Below the pieces are notes generated by a model, which was given only the letters and a program-made list of their open reading frames with translations, had not been told where the DNA came from and searched no databases. This document shows, one piece after another, positions 17,531-27,117 of a stretch of 64,000 bases of DNA. The DNA lies in the NCBI GenBank assembly GCA_002840565.1, contig PHBK01000018.1, positions 1 through 64,000 on the forward strand, given 5' to 3'. Source of the stretch: Deltaproteobacteria bacterium HGW-Deltaproteobacteria-12 (GTDB taxonomy: Bacteria > Desulfobacterota > Syntrophia > Syntrophales > Smithellaceae). The translations under genes were made by a program, and so were the position numbers. How positions within the stretch are numbered: position 1 is the stretch's first letter; each line of letters starts with the position of its first letter.

Positions 17531-18736
17531 ATGATGTTACCTCTGGAAGGTATTACTGTATTGGATTTAACACGGTTGCTGCCCGGACCTTATTGTTCGC
17601 AATTTTTGGGCGACTTTGGAGCGGAAGTTATAAAAATAGAAGATACAGCTAAGGGAGATTACAGCCGGTGGGAGCATCCCCTATTTACGGATTCTATGTT
17701 TGACGATTCCCGTAGTGCATATTTTGTAGCTTTGAACAGGAATAAAAAAAGTATAAAGCTGAATCTCAAAGCGGAAAAAGGCAAGGAAGTGTTTTTTAAA
17801 CTTGCTGAAAGAAGCGACGTTATTTTGGAAGGTTTCCGTCCGGGAGTAATGGATAAGCTGGGTCTTGGCTACGACGTAGTGAAAAAAATCAACAAAAAAA
17901 TAATTTTTTGTGCGCTTACCGGGTATGGACAGACCGGACCATATAAAGACATGGCCGGTCACGATATCAATTACCTGGCAATTGCGGGTATTTTGGGTAT
18001 GCAGGGTGCTAAAAACGGCAGGCCAATGCTTGCCGGTATTCAAATTGCCGATCTTGCCGGAGGTGCGCTGATGGCGCTTACGGGAATCCTGATGGCGCTT
18101 ATGGCCAGGCAAAAAACAGGAGAGGGCCAGTTTGTTGATATCTCCATGCTGGACGGCGCTGTAAGTCTGCTGGCACAGCATGCCGGAAATTATTTCGGAG
18201 ACGGCAAGGAACCGCGTAGAGGTGAGTTGAACTTAAATGGCGGTTATGCCTGTTACAATGTTTATAAGGCGAAAGACGGCAGTTACATGGCACTGGGCGC
18301 ATTGGAAGAGAAATTCTGGGCTGAATTCTGCAGGGCCGTTGACAGGGAAGATCTGATTGCCAAGCAACTGGCTAATTTGGATGAACAAGACAAATTAATG
18401 CTGGAAGTACAGAGTATATTCAGCACAAAAGACTCAGGTGAATGGCTTGAATATCTTAAAGGCTACGATACTTGCGTAACAATCGTGAATGAGCTGAAAG
18501 ACACCTTTCAAGACAGACAGATATTGCACAGGGAAATGTATAAAAAAGAACGCGTTTACTTGGACGGTCGGGAAAAACTTCTGGAACAAGTGGGTACGCC
18601 GATAAAATTATCGGCAACTCCGGCCCAATATCGCAGTCAACCGCCGCAATACGGAGAACATACGGAACAAATATTGAAAGAATTAGGATACGACAACTCC
18701 GCAATCAGCTCAATGTTGGGAAAAGGTATTTGTTAA
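17531..18736 (+). CDS. Class III (CaiB/BaiF) CoA-transferase, copy 1
   Basis: A 401-residue formyl-CoA transferase/CaiB-type enzyme. It opens with LEGITVLDLTRLLPGPYCSQ and carries the active-site aspartate in the GHDINYLAIAGIL region (residues about 140-152), plus DISMLDGAVSLL. These enzymes move CoA between a thioester and a free acid. AAAAAGGAGATTCTG precedes the ATG. It is the second CoA-transferase system in the operon, so the pathway either uses two activation steps or recycles CoA from product to substrate. The specificity is not readable from the sequence. Confidence 0.88.
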   Translation: MMLPLEGITVLDLTRLLPGPYCSQFLGDFGAEVIKIEDTAKGDYSRWEHPLFTDSMFDDSRSAYFVALNRNKKSIKLNLKAEKGKEVFFKLAERSDVILEGFRPGVMDKLGLGYDVVKKINKKIIFCALTGYGQTGPYKDMAGHDINYLAIAGILGMQGAKNGRPMLAGIQIADLAGGALMALTGILMALMARQKTGEGQFVDISMLDGAVSLLAQHAGNYFGDGKEPRRGELNLNGGYACYNVYKAKDGSYMALGALEEKFWAEFCRAVDREDLIAKQLANLDEQDKLMLEVQSIFSTKDSGEWLEYLKGYDTCVTIVNELKDTFQDRQILHREMYKKERVYLDGREKLLEQVGTPIKLSATPAQYRSQPPQYGEHTEQILKELGYDNSAISSMLGKGIC

Positions 18737-18775
18737 TTAGCAAATATTAAATTTTCCGGTCAAGGTGTAAGACTT

Positions 18776-19079
18776 TTGAAAAATCGTTTATGCAGTTTAA
18801 TAGGAATCCGTTATCCGATCATCCAGTCTCCAATGAACTGGGTAAGTGGCGCAGCTCTTGCTGCTGCGGTATCCATCCAATGCCGGTGGATTAGGTACTC
18901 TGGGTCCTAATGCCGGCGCCGCTGATATTACGACGGATGTAGAGCTTACCGGAGATAGGTTGAGAGAGCAGATCATAAAGGTCAGAACTGCTACCAGGAA
19001 CACATTTGCCGTGAATATTCCTATCGGTAATATATTGCCCGGCGCAGATGGAATGATAATACGGAAAGGGGATGGATGA
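18776..19079 (+). pseudogene. Nitronate monooxygenase/FabK-like gene, frameshifted and truncated
   Basis: The frame starting with TTG at 18776 reads as the N-terminus of a 2-nitropropane dioxygenase/FabK-type flavoprotein: RYPIIQSPMNWVSGAALAAA. At 18871-18878 ATCC is present twice in tandem (ATCCATCC). Removing one copy restores VSNAGGLGTLGPNAG, and the family sequence continues to NIPIGN near 19030. The rest of the roughly 320-residue protein is missing: the frame ends at 19079 inside the start of the next gene. So the gene has both a 4-base slippage insertion and a large C-terminal loss. Confidence 0.8.
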
Positions 19080-20584
19080 TGATTACATCGGACCAATGGG
19101 TGGAAAGACAGTTAAAAATGAGAAAAAATATCCATATGGGAGGAGATCTTGTCGGCAGGGATCATCCACAGATAGTACCTGGTAGAAACGTCATTGCTAA
19201 AACATATGATATCGCTCAGGATCCTAAGTATAAGGGAATTGTTACGGCGATTTCCCATCTCGACGGGCAAGAGGTTAATCGCTGGTGTAATCTGCATTTT
19301 TCCATAGAAGATCTTCTGGCCAAACAAAAATCTACCAGATGCGGTATTCATAATTGTGGATTTTGTATTCAGAGATGTATGGGCAACGATGGCTTGAATG
19401 CTCTCTATGTGGTTACCAGAGAATTAGATGATAAATATAATACTGATTATCATAAGAAGTTTCAGGAATATATTAAGTACTTCCAGAAAAATGATATAAC
19501 GTCGGCTCTGGCGCAAACAGATGTTAAGGGAGACAGGACGAAAAGACCCGGCCAGCAGAAAAATCCCGATTCCTATGTCCGGGTAGTGGAGAAGAAAAAA
19601 GACGGCATAGTTGTCCGCGGTTCCAAAGCACACATCACTATGGTTGCTTATTCGGACGAGGTAATAGTGCTTCCGACAAGAGTTATGACAGAAGAGGAAA
19701 AAGATTATGCTCTTGCTTTCACCCTGCCCGCTGACCATAAAAATCTGCATATAATCAACAGGGCGTCTTCACCGCGTCCGCGGAAAATATTTAAGGCACC
19801 GATGGCCGAATGTGGAAGCTCGGATGCAGTGCTGGTTTTTGATGACGTAGTGGTTCCCTGGGAGAGGGTATTTATGTGCGGAGAGTACAAAGAAGCTGGA
19901 CGTTTGGCTCTTCTTTTTGCTAATTATCATCGGCATGCCTATTGTGGCTGCAAACCCGGTGTAACGGATGTTATAATGGGTTTTACCCAGTTAGTGGCTA
20001 AATACAGCGGCGTGGAAAAGGTTCAGCATGTGAAACATGAAATGGCTGATTTGATAGCCGTTGCGGAATTAATTTATGCCGCCGGGATCGCCAGTTCCGT
20101 GAATGCTCAAAAATCTTCTTCGGGAGTCATGATTCCCGATGCGATTTACTCTAATGTCGGGAGACGATTGGCCGGACAAAATATTTATCACGAACATGAC
20201 GTACTGGTGTCCATTGCCGGTGGATTAACGGCGACATTGCCTTTTGAGGATGAATTCATTAATGCGGAGACGGCACGTTTCCTGGATAAGTATATGCTCC
20301 GAAAGGATGGCGTTTCGGCGGAGGATATTCATCGATGCTTCCGGAGTATCGGTGATTTAAGTTGTTCTTCATTTGGTGGCGTATGGCAGATTGCGGGCGT
20401 TCACGGCGGCGGTTCGCCAATAATGGAAACTATAGCTATTCTGGCTAACTATGATTTACAAAAAAAGGAGGATATTGCCAAATACCTTGCCGGCATAAAT
20501 AATCCGGCGAAAAAAGATTCGGAAATATTTTCCGGTGAAGAAGATGATCTTGATAAGTTTAGAAAATTTATCAAAGCCAGATGA
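19076..20584 (+). CDS. 4-Hydroxybutyryl-CoA dehydratase-like radical enzyme, copy 2
   Basis: A 502-residue paralogue of the enzyme at 14.2 kb. It keeps the same diagnostic residues: CIQRC (residues about 100-104) and HRHAYCGCK (about 284-292), giving the three cysteines, histidine, glutamine, tyrosine and lysine expected of [4Fe-4S]/FAD dehydratases. Additional cysteines (CGIHNCGFC) stand just before the first motif, unlike copy 1. The two copies differ widely, so this is an old divergence rather than a recent duplication, suggesting different substrates or an unequal dimer. AAAGGGG upstream, inside the decayed monooxygenase, is its ribosome binding site. Confidence 0.84.
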   Translation: MMITSDQWVERQLKMRKNIHMGGDLVGRDHPQIVPGRNVIAKTYDIAQDPKYKGIVTAISHLDGQEVNRWCNLHFSIEDLLAKQKSTRCGIHNCGFCIQRCMGNDGLNALYVVTRELDDKYNTDYHKKFQEYIKYFQKNDITSALAQTDVKGDRTKRPGQQKNPDSYVRVVEKKKDGIVVRGSKAHITMVAYSDEVIVLPTRVMTEEEKDYALAFTLPADHKNLHIINRASSPRPRKIFKAPMAECGSSDAVLVFDDVVVPWERVFMCGEYKEAGRLALLFANYHRHAYCGCKPGVTDVIMGFTQLVAKYSGVEKVQHVKHEMADLIAVAELIYAAGIASSVNAQKSSSGVMIPDAIYSNVGRRLAGQNIYHEHDVLVSIAGGLTATLPFEDEFINAETARFLDKYMLRKDGVSAEDIHRCFRSIGDLSCSSFGGVWQIAGVHGGGSPIMETIAILANYDLQKKEDIAKYLAGINNPAKKDSEIFSGEEDDLDKFRKFIKAR

Positions 20585-20612
20585 AACAAGTGATTATGGG
20601 AAAGGATAGTTT

Positions 20613-21380
20613 ATGAATATAAAAGACAGTGTTGCAATTGTAACGGGTGGCGCGTCGGGGCTTGGAGAGGGAACTGTCCGCAGCCTTGTCGCATCTGGAG
20701 CACGTGCCGCAATTCTCGATGTTCAGGAAGATAAAGGTGCCTCCTTGGCAAAGGAATTAGGCCGGCAGGTTATGTTTGTTAAGGCGGATATAACAAACGG
20801 CGAAAGCACCCAGAACGCCATTAATAATATAATCGACGTATTTGGCAGTATCAGTATTGTCGTAAATTGTGCCGGTGTGGCTGATCCGGGAAAACTCTTG
20901 GGCAAAGACGGTCCTTTGTCGCTTGCACACTTCAACAAAGTAATACAGATAAATCTGGCGGGTACGATCAACGTAAGCAGGTTGGCGGCAGAACAAATGA
21001 TAAAAAATATTCCCAATGAAGATGGAGAAAAGGGGGTAATAATCAATACCGCCTCTGCGGCCGCTTTTGACGGCCAGATAGGACAAATTGCTTATAGTGC
21101 TTCCAAAGCAGGAGTTGTGGGCATGACGCTTCCTATGGCCAGAGAATGCGCGGCTTATGGAATAAGAGTCATGACGATTGCACCAGGTATTTTCATGACA
21201 CCGATGATTGCGCTAATGCCGGAACAGGTACAGAAATCTTTGGGGGAAATGGTTCCCTTCCCACAAAGACTTGGAAAGCCCTCCGAATATGCTTTGTTGG
21301 TTAAACAGATAATCGAAAATCCAATGCTTAATGGTGAAGTAATAAGGCTTGATGGGGCTATTAGAATGGCGGCAAAGTAG
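20613..21380 (+). CDS. Short-chain dehydrogenase, 3-hydroxyacyl-CoA dehydrogenase type
   Basis: A 255-residue SDR. The NAD loop is TGGASGLGEG (residues about 11-20), NCAG follows at about 87-90, and the catalytic Ser and Tyr-x3-Lys are in INTASAAAFDGQ and YSASKAGVVG. The sequence pattern (VNCAGVADPGKLL..., AYGIRVMTIAPGIFMTPM) resembles type II 3-hydroxyacyl-CoA dehydrogenase (HSD10-like). It would oxidise a 3-hydroxyacyl-CoA to the 3-ketoacyl-CoA consumed by thiolase. The start follows GGGAAAGGATAG, 28 bases after the dehydratase. Confidence 0.85.
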   Translation: MNIKDSVAIVTGGASGLGEGTVRSLVASGARAAILDVQEDKGASLAKELGRQVMFVKADITNGESTQNAINNIIDVFGSISIVVNCAGVADPGKLLGKDGPLSLAHFNKVIQINLAGTINVSRLAAEQMIKNIPNEDGEKGVIINTASAAAFDGQIGQIAYSASKAGVVGMTLPMARECAAYGIRVMTIAPGIFMTPMIALMPEQVQKSLGEMVPFPQRLGKPSEYALLVKQIIENPMLNGEVIRLDGAIRMAAK

Positions 21381-21495
21381 CTTTATCAAGGCTGTTGTCG
21401 GGTATGAAGCTAAGGACAATAAGGAAAGATTGGGCAAGGTGGACGGTGCAGATTAATCATGCATAAAACGGTTCTGTTAAAGGAGAAGTTTGGTA

Positions 21496-22740
21496 ATGGA
21501 TAAGTCCGATGTACCAAGACCGTATGAAGGATTGAAAGTCCTGGATTTTGGAAGAGCGTTGGCGGCACCTTATTTTACTCAGTTACTGAGTGATATGGGT
21601 GCTACTGTATATAAGGTGGAAAAACCCGGTAGAGGTGCTGATGAAAGGTGGTTTGAGCCTATTCACAAAAATCAGAGTGGTTATTTTATGATGCTTAACC
21701 GCGGCAAAAAATCAATCGTTCTGGATTTGAAGAAACCGGAGGCCATAGTTATCGCTAAGGAACTGGTAAAAAAAATGGATGTGGTCGTCCAAAATTTCAA
21801 ACCGGGAGTAATGGACAAACTTGGTTTGGGCTTCGGTGAATTAAAAAAAATAAATCCTCAGATAATTATGGTTTCCATTTCCATTTTCGGCGGTGAAGGG
21901 CCTAAATCCAAGCTGCCCGGTTATGATATTATTGCTCAGGCGGCAAGTGGATTAATGTGGATGACCGGCAATAAAGACGGCGCGCCTATGCGTTCAGGGA
22001 CTTCCATTGGTGACGTAAATTGCGGCACTCATGCAGGAACGGCATTGGGCGGTGCTCTTTGGCACAGAATGAAAACAGGTGAAGGGTCATATATCGATTT
22101 GTCCCTGCGTGATTGTCTTTCCTCTGTTATGGAAACGGCATTCATTCGATATACAATGACCGACGGCAAGGATAAACCGATCAGATCGGGAAACCACCAT
22201 GCAACTATGGCGCCTTACGGAGTATTCAATGGTCCGGAAAATGCTTATTTTGCAGTGGGTATATTAAGTCCAGCTATTTGGGAGAGATTCTGTAATTTGA
22301 TCGGCAAGCCGGAACTTATTCAACATACGGACTTCGGAGAGTCGAGTTCACGTGCGAGAAATCTAGCAGCTACTATCAAACTGGTTGAAGATGGTTTAAA
22401 GTCTTTGGGTACGGTCGAGAACGTCTTGCGCCATATGGCTAAAGCCAGCGTTCCGTGCGCAAAAGTAATGGATATCGACGATATTGTGCATGATGAACAG
22501 TTTCTACTGCGCAAGATGCTTGTAGAAATCAATGATCCGATTTTCGGACCTATAAAAGTACCCGGTGCGCCTTTCTTGTTCAAGGATATGGATACCGGGC
22601 CACAGGGCCCTCCTCCGAAAATCGGTGAACATACGGATGAAATCCTTCGGACTGAACTGGGGTACGAAAAAGACAGGATTGATAATTTTTGTGCGCAAAA
22701 AGTTGCTTACCGGGAAATGATTATTCAATACAATAAATAA
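21496..22740 (+). CDS. Class III (CaiB/BaiF) CoA-transferase, copy 2
   Basis: A 414-residue CaiB/BaiF enzyme. Family landmarks: YEGLKVLDFGRALAAPYFTQ, the catalytic aspartate in GYDIIAQAASGLMWMTG (residues about 137-153), DLSLRDCLSSV, and a C-terminal GAPFLFKDM...GEHTDEIL. It differs clearly from copy 1 at 17.5 kb. Its place after the SDR suggests that it handles a second acid or returns CoA at the end of the pathway. The start at 21496 follows AAAGGAGAAG; a TTG six bases earlier is less likely. Confidence 0.87.
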   Translation: MDKSDVPRPYEGLKVLDFGRALAAPYFTQLLSDMGATVYKVEKPGRGADERWFEPIHKNQSGYFMMLNRGKKSIVLDLKKPEAIVIAKELVKKMDVVVQNFKPGVMDKLGLGFGELKKINPQIIMVSISIFGGEGPKSKLPGYDIIAQAASGLMWMTGNKDGAPMRSGTSIGDVNCGTHAGTALGGALWHRMKTGEGSYIDLSLRDCLSSVMETAFIRYTMTDGKDKPIRSGNHHATMAPYGVFNGPENAYFAVGILSPAIWERFCNLIGKPELIQHTDFGESSSRARNLAATIKLVEDGLKSLGTVENVLRHMAKASVPCAKVMDIDDIVHDEQFLLRKMLVEINDPIFGPIKVPGAPFLFKDMDTGPQGPPPKIGEHTDEILRTELGYEKDRIDNFCAQKVAYREMIIQYNK

Positions 22741-22779
22741 AAGATGCAGGAGAGTATCCTGCTCGCGGGGAGAATTCAG

Positions 22780-23358
22780 ATGATGCCGGCTGTTCTGATT
22801 GTAGACATGCTTAAGGATTCGCTGGAAGCCGAGCCAGGTTTGCCCATCACTCCATTTGCCAGGAATATCTGTCCCAACATTAACCGGCTCACGGAGTTTG
22901 CCAGAAATATCTCCATGCCTGTGATTTTTTCTATGGACAGTTTCCTGAAGGGAGATTTTATTTTCGGCGGAAAAATGAAAGAGCGATCTATTAGGGGAAC
23001 ATCAGATGCTGAGGTTACGGATCTCTTAATTCAATTCCCGAGTGATATATACAGCCCCAAGCGTAGATTCAGTGCTTTTTATAAAACCGATATGGATCAG
23101 ATTTTGCGACTGCACAATGTAGATACAGTTGCAATCTGCGGAATAAGTACTCATTGGTGTGTTTTAAATACAGCTCTTGATGCTTTGGCTAATGATTTTC
23201 GGGTTTGTATTCTTGATGATTGTTGTGCTGCTTACAGTGCGGAAATACACGATATAACCATAAAGCTTTACCGCAATAATCCGCTTTATCCGCTCTTCAG
23301 GATTATGACGTCTGCGGATATTATGCAGGAACTTCAATCGGAAAAATTGGCAAAATAA
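22780..23358 (+). CDS. Isochorismatase-family cysteine hydrolase
   Basis: A 192-residue alpha/beta hydrolase of the isochorismatase/nicotinamidase superfamily. The triad is visible: Asp in LIVDMLKDSL (residue about 8), Lys in SPKRRFSAF and Cys in CGISTHWCVLNTALDA. Such enzymes cleave amides, carbamates or vinyl ethers. The start at 22780 is preferred because CGGGGAGA stands before it, although a frame from 22744 is also open. The role in the acyl-CoA island is unclear; hydrolysis of an amide or carbamoyl precursor of the acid substrate is possible. Confidence 0.8.
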   Translation: MMPAVLIVDMLKDSLEAEPGLPITPFARNICPNINRLTEFARNISMPVIFSMDSFLKGDFIFGGKMKERSIRGTSDAEVTDLLIQFPSDIYSPKRRFSAFYKTDMDQILRLHNVDTVAICGISTHWCVLNTALDALANDFRVCILDDCCAAYSAEIHDITIKLYRNNPLYPLFRIMTSADIMQELQSEKLAK

Positions 23359-23376
23359 TAAAAGGAGAGTATCATA

Positions 23377-23955
23377 ATGACTAAAGAAGAAAAGATTGAA
23401 GCAATTAGACAGAGGGCGAGAAAAAATTATTCTCTAGGGTATAATTGTGCCGAATGTGTAACAGAAGCGGTCTTGGCTGTTGTCGATACTGGATTTCCGC
23501 AGGAGGTAAAAAAAGTTGCGACAGGTTTTGGTGGTGGAGTAGGTCTTTACGGAGATACTTGCGGGGCAATTATAGGAGCTGTGATTGCTGTGGGTTTGGT
23601 TCATGGCCGGGAAAAATTACCCGAAGGAGACGACCCCAAAGAAGTGGTGAAAAGATCGGGCAGGCAGCTCTACGGTGAACCGGGGCTTTACCGGTTGTTT
23701 AATCAGATACCGAACAAAGTTTTCGGCAAATACGGCGCTACATGCTGCCGTGATCTGGCGGCAAAATGGCGGGATCAGTGGCTTTGTCGGGAGCATGCTT
23801 TGTTCTGCCGTGAAGTTATTACGGATGCCGCAGGAATTGCCGCCGAGCTTATCTATACGCACTGGCAGGATTCGGCATCGAGGCCGTTTGGCAGAAACGT
23901 GGAAAACATTGATCAAAAACCGGTAGCCTGTGATCTCTCCGGTAAGGGAGCCTGA
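23377..23955 (+). CDS. C_GCAxxG_C_C family redox-type protein
   Basis: A 192-residue protein of the family named for the spaced cysteine motif C_GCAxxG_C_C. The N-terminal NCAECVTEAVL, the GDTCGAIIGAVIAVG segment, the CC pair in ATCCRDL and the WLCREHALFCREVI tail place all conserved cysteines. The family is common in anaerobes and is suspected to bind an iron-sulfur cluster or act in redox reactions, but no reaction is established. AAAGGAGAGTATCATA precedes the start, 18 bases after the hydrolase, so it belongs to the same operon. Confidence 0.82.
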   Translation: MTKEEKIEAIRQRARKNYSLGYNCAECVTEAVLAVVDTGFPQEVKKVATGFGGGVGLYGDTCGAIIGAVIAVGLVHGREKLPEGDDPKEVVKRSGRQLYGEPGLYRLFNQIPNKVFGKYGATCCRDLAAKWRDQWLCREHALFCREVITDAAGIAAELIYTHWQDSASRPFGRNVENIDQKPVACDLSGKGA

Positions 23956-24077
23956 GGATCAAATCTACCCTGAACCGTGAGCTCAGTATAAACTAAAATA
24001 TTGTAAAACTTCATAAATATAAAAGATGTCTCCATTATTTACTAAGAAAAATTATAAAATCTGAAAAAGGAGTAGCT

Positions 24078-25317
24078 ATGTCGAAAACACCTCAGAAACT
24101 GGAAAGAACAAGAGCAGAGGTTTATAAAAATGCGCCGATTGCTAAATTTGGCGAGAAGATGAAGAATCCCCATAAGAAATTCCGGGAAGTCGTCTGCGTG
24201 GCGGCCTGCCGAACTCCTTATGGCCGGGCGGGCGGGGCATTGAAAGATTTCTCGGCAATGGAACTGGGAGCGCTGGCCATCAAGGAAGTACTGGAAAGAA
24301 CACAAGGCAAAGTCAACCCCGGTGATGTGGATTATGTGTTCATGGGACAGGTTGTTCCGGCCGGCTGCGGCCAGATACCAGGGAGACAGGCCACCATATT
24401 GGCCGGAGTACCCGAATCGGTGCCCTCCATTACCGTTAACAAAGTCTGTTCATCGGGCATCAAGACCATTGACCTGGCCTTTCAGATGATTCTGCTGGGA
24501 CGCGCCGACATCTGCATTGCCGGGGGACAGGAAAGCATGAGCAATTGCCCCTTTGTGCTGCCCGATATGCGCTGGGGCATGCGGATGGGCTTGCCTAACG
24601 GCAGAGTTGTCGATTCCATGGTCTATGACGGCCTGTGGGACGCTTTCTATAATCGGCACATGGCCATTCACGGCTCGGAAGTTGCCGACGAATTCGGCTT
24701 TACCCGCCAGGAGCAGGATGAATGGGCATTAAATTCGCAGAGAAATGCCGTTCAGGCAATGCAGGAAGGAAAACTGGATGATGAAATATTCCCCGTGGAA
24801 ATCAAACAGGGCAAAAAAGTAATCATTATGGATAAAGACGAGGGGCCGAGAACAGATACAACAATGGAAGGACTGGCCAAGCTGCCGCCCGTTTTCAATC
24901 ATTCAAGCACCGTCACCGGTCAGCCGGGTTCGGTTACCGCCGGGAATGCTCCCGGGGTAAACGATGGCGGCGATGTCTGTCTGTTGATGAGCCGGGAAAA
25001 AGCCGATGAACTGGGACTGAAACCCCTGTTCACCATTGTGGATTATGTCGAAGTATCCCAGCCGACCAAAGACATTGCCACCGTACCGGGTTTGGCCATC
25101 AAAAAGATCCTGGAGCAAAACTAAAGAAGAGATGTTCAAAAAGGTGAATGTCAACGGCGGAGCAGTTGCCTACGGTCATCCCATCGGCGCATCCGGAGCG
25201 AGAATCGTCATGACCCTGGGCTATGAACTTCAGCGTCGTGGCGGCGGCTACGGTGTCTGCGGCATCTGTTCGGGACATGCCCAGGGCGATGCCATGCTGA
25301 TTCGGGTGGATAAATAG
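24078..25317 (+). pseudogene. Acetyl-CoA acetyltransferase (thiolase) with internal deletion
   Basis: The first part (24078-25124) is a good thiolase, with a 30-residue N-terminal extension, the nucleophilic cysteine in VNKVCSSGIKTID, and SVTAGNAPGVNDGG. It ends at ILEQN. The family sequence resumes in another frame from about 25125 with [20 protein letters not shown] and [14 protein letters not shown], ending at 25317. Roughly 28 residues that should lie between, including the NEAFA active-site motif, are missing, and the frame is broken at the same point. This looks like a deletion of about 85 bases and the enzyme should be dead. The stretch is more GC-rich than the genes around it, which suggests a separate origin. 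Confidence 0.8.
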
Positions 25318-25903
25318 TCTTATCTTAAGAGAACAGAGAGAAAGAAATTAATGTCCAGATTCCCCGGCACTTGAAACACAGGGTTGAATGGACTGACCAG
25401 GAAACAGAATTGTTAGCCGTGCATTATAAATAATTTTATCAGGAGTAATTCACACCATAATTATTAAAAAAGAACGTTAAACAGAAATTCTATCACAGGT
25501 CTTAAACGAGCTTTAAAAAGAAAAAAACGGAAGGGCACCAAATCAAAAGATCGGCAGCAATATATCGATCGATGGGAAAAAGAATCTTTCCGGGTACCTT
25601 CCCTTGTCCCAAAGTCAAGTTCCTGTATGGAAAATGAATTGCGGAAAATTTTAAAAAAAAATATAAGATGTAAGAAGAATTAATGGCCTGAAAAAATATT
25701 GTCAATAAGATAGCTTCCCGCTATAAATAAGGTGTTATATATTTTGTGAAAAAAGCCTTATTCGATGACCATAAACACTATCGATTTTTTTCCCCATACA
25801 TTTATGGGTTTTCATAAGAGACTCTATAAGAAGTATTTAAAATAGGATCCAGGTTGATCGTGAAAAATAGCAAATTGTTAGGGTTATCTTTGAAGAGAAA
25901 ACA
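25318..25903. other. Gene-free stretch between the two thiolase genes
   Basis: About 590 bases, AT-rich, with no credible coding frame on either strand. It contains the promoter at 25699-25727 for the thiolase/DUF35 pair and nothing else that I can identify. Confidence 0.5.
25699..25727 (+). promoter_or_regulatory. Sigma70-type promoter for the thiolase-DUF35 pair
   Basis: TTGTCA (25699-25704) and TATAAA (25722-25727) are separated by 17 bp, each matching consensus in five of six positions. The start codon lies about 175 bp downstream, leaving a long untranslated leader. Confidence 0.45.
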
Positions 25904-27079
25904 ATGCGTAAAGTAGCAATTTTGGGTGTTGGTCACACACCATTTACTTTTTTAGCAGAGAAAACTGCAGTTGAACTTTTCTCTGAAGCCTCCATGGAGG
26001 CGATAAATCAATCGAATTTGAAAGTATCGGATATTCAAGCAATGTTTGTAGGTAACGTTCTGGGTGACTTCTCAGAAGGTCAAGGAATGATACAATCCTA
26101 TGCTGCCGATGAGATCGGCGCGAAAAACATTCCAGCAAGCCGTTTTGAAGGGGCCTGTGCCTCCGGAACGATGGCCATTCGGGATGCTTTTATGTGGGTA
26201 ACATCTGGCTTCTATGATATAGTGATAGCTGGTGGTGTGGATACTGTCTCCAAGATGGGCACTCCTCTTGCGACGAGAACATTCGCAATGTTCACGGATG
26301 CACATTATGAATACCCGTCTGGTCTAACTTTTCCCGGTGCTTTTGCCATGCTAGCCCACCTTTATTCGGCAAAATATAGCATTACACTTTCACGACTCAA
26401 ACAACAGATGGCCATGGTCTCCGTCCAATCGCACAAATACGGCAACTATAATCATTTGGGACAGCTCCACAAAGTTATTACGATAGATGATGTGCTGAAT
26501 AGTGGGATGGTCACATCCCCTCTTCAGCTTAATGACTGTTGTCCTTTCTCAGATGGCGCCGCGGCGATGATATTAGCTTCAGAAGAAATAGCAAAGAGAC
26601 TAACGGATAAGCCCGTTTATATAACTGGGCTCGGTCAAGCTTCATCCGGTCGCTTCAGCGCGCAGAAAGAATATCTTCCCAGACTTTATGCGCGCGATGT
26701 GTCGGTACGGCAAGCTTACGCCATGGCTGGTATTACGCCCAAAGATGTAGATCTGTGTGAACTCCATGACTGTTTCAGTATTGCTAGCATTATTGCTGCC
26801 GAAAGTTTAGGATTTGCGGAATTCGGTCATGGCGGCGAGTTGTGGGAAAAAGGAGAAGCTGACATAAAAGGTAGGATACCTATTAATATGTCCGGTGGAT
26901 TAAAATCCAAAGGTCATCCCTTAGGTGCTACGGGCGCTGCTCAGGCAATCGATATAGTTAAACAGATGAGAGAGCTTGTGGAACAGGAAAGACAGGTGGA
27001 AGATGTTAAGGTCGGATTGACGGATACACTCGGTGGTGATGGAATTATTTGCAATCTGGTGCTTCAGAGAGGTTGGTAG
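25904..27079 (+). CDS. SCP2/archaeal-type thiolase
   Basis: A 391-residue thiolase of the lipid-transfer/archaeal acetyl-CoA acetyltransferase branch. The catalytic cysteine is in RFEGACASGTMAI (residue about 86), a histidine in ELHDCFSIA, and the C-terminal histidine in SKGHPLGATGAAQA. In this branch the thiolase works with a DUF35 OB-fold protein, and that partner follows immediately. It would carry out the last C-C cleavage of the acyl-CoA route or make acetoacetyl-CoA. Being intact, it may have replaced the broken thiolase upstream. Confidence 0.88.
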   Translation: MRKVAILGVGHTPFTFLAEKTAVELFSEASMEAINQSNLKVSDIQAMFVGNVLGDFSEGQGMIQSYAADEIGAKNIPASRFEGACASGTMAIRDAFMWVTSGFYDIVIAGGVDTVSKMGTPLATRTFAMFTDAHYEYPSGLTFPGAFAMLAHLYSAKYSITLSRLKQQMAMVSVQSHKYGNYNHLGQLHKVITIDDVLNSGMVTSPLQLNDCCPFSDGAAAMILASEEIAKRLTDKPVYITGLGQASSGRFSAQKEYLPRLYARDVSVRQAYAMAGITPKDVDLCELHDCFSIASIIAAESLGFAEFGHGGELWEKGEADIKGRIPINMSGGLKSKGHPLGATGAAQAIDIVKQMRELVEQERQVEDVKVGLTDTLGGDGIICNLVLQRGW

Positions 27080-27117
27080 CAAAATCATCTTGTATGTTTT
27101 AAAGGAGATGCAATTAA

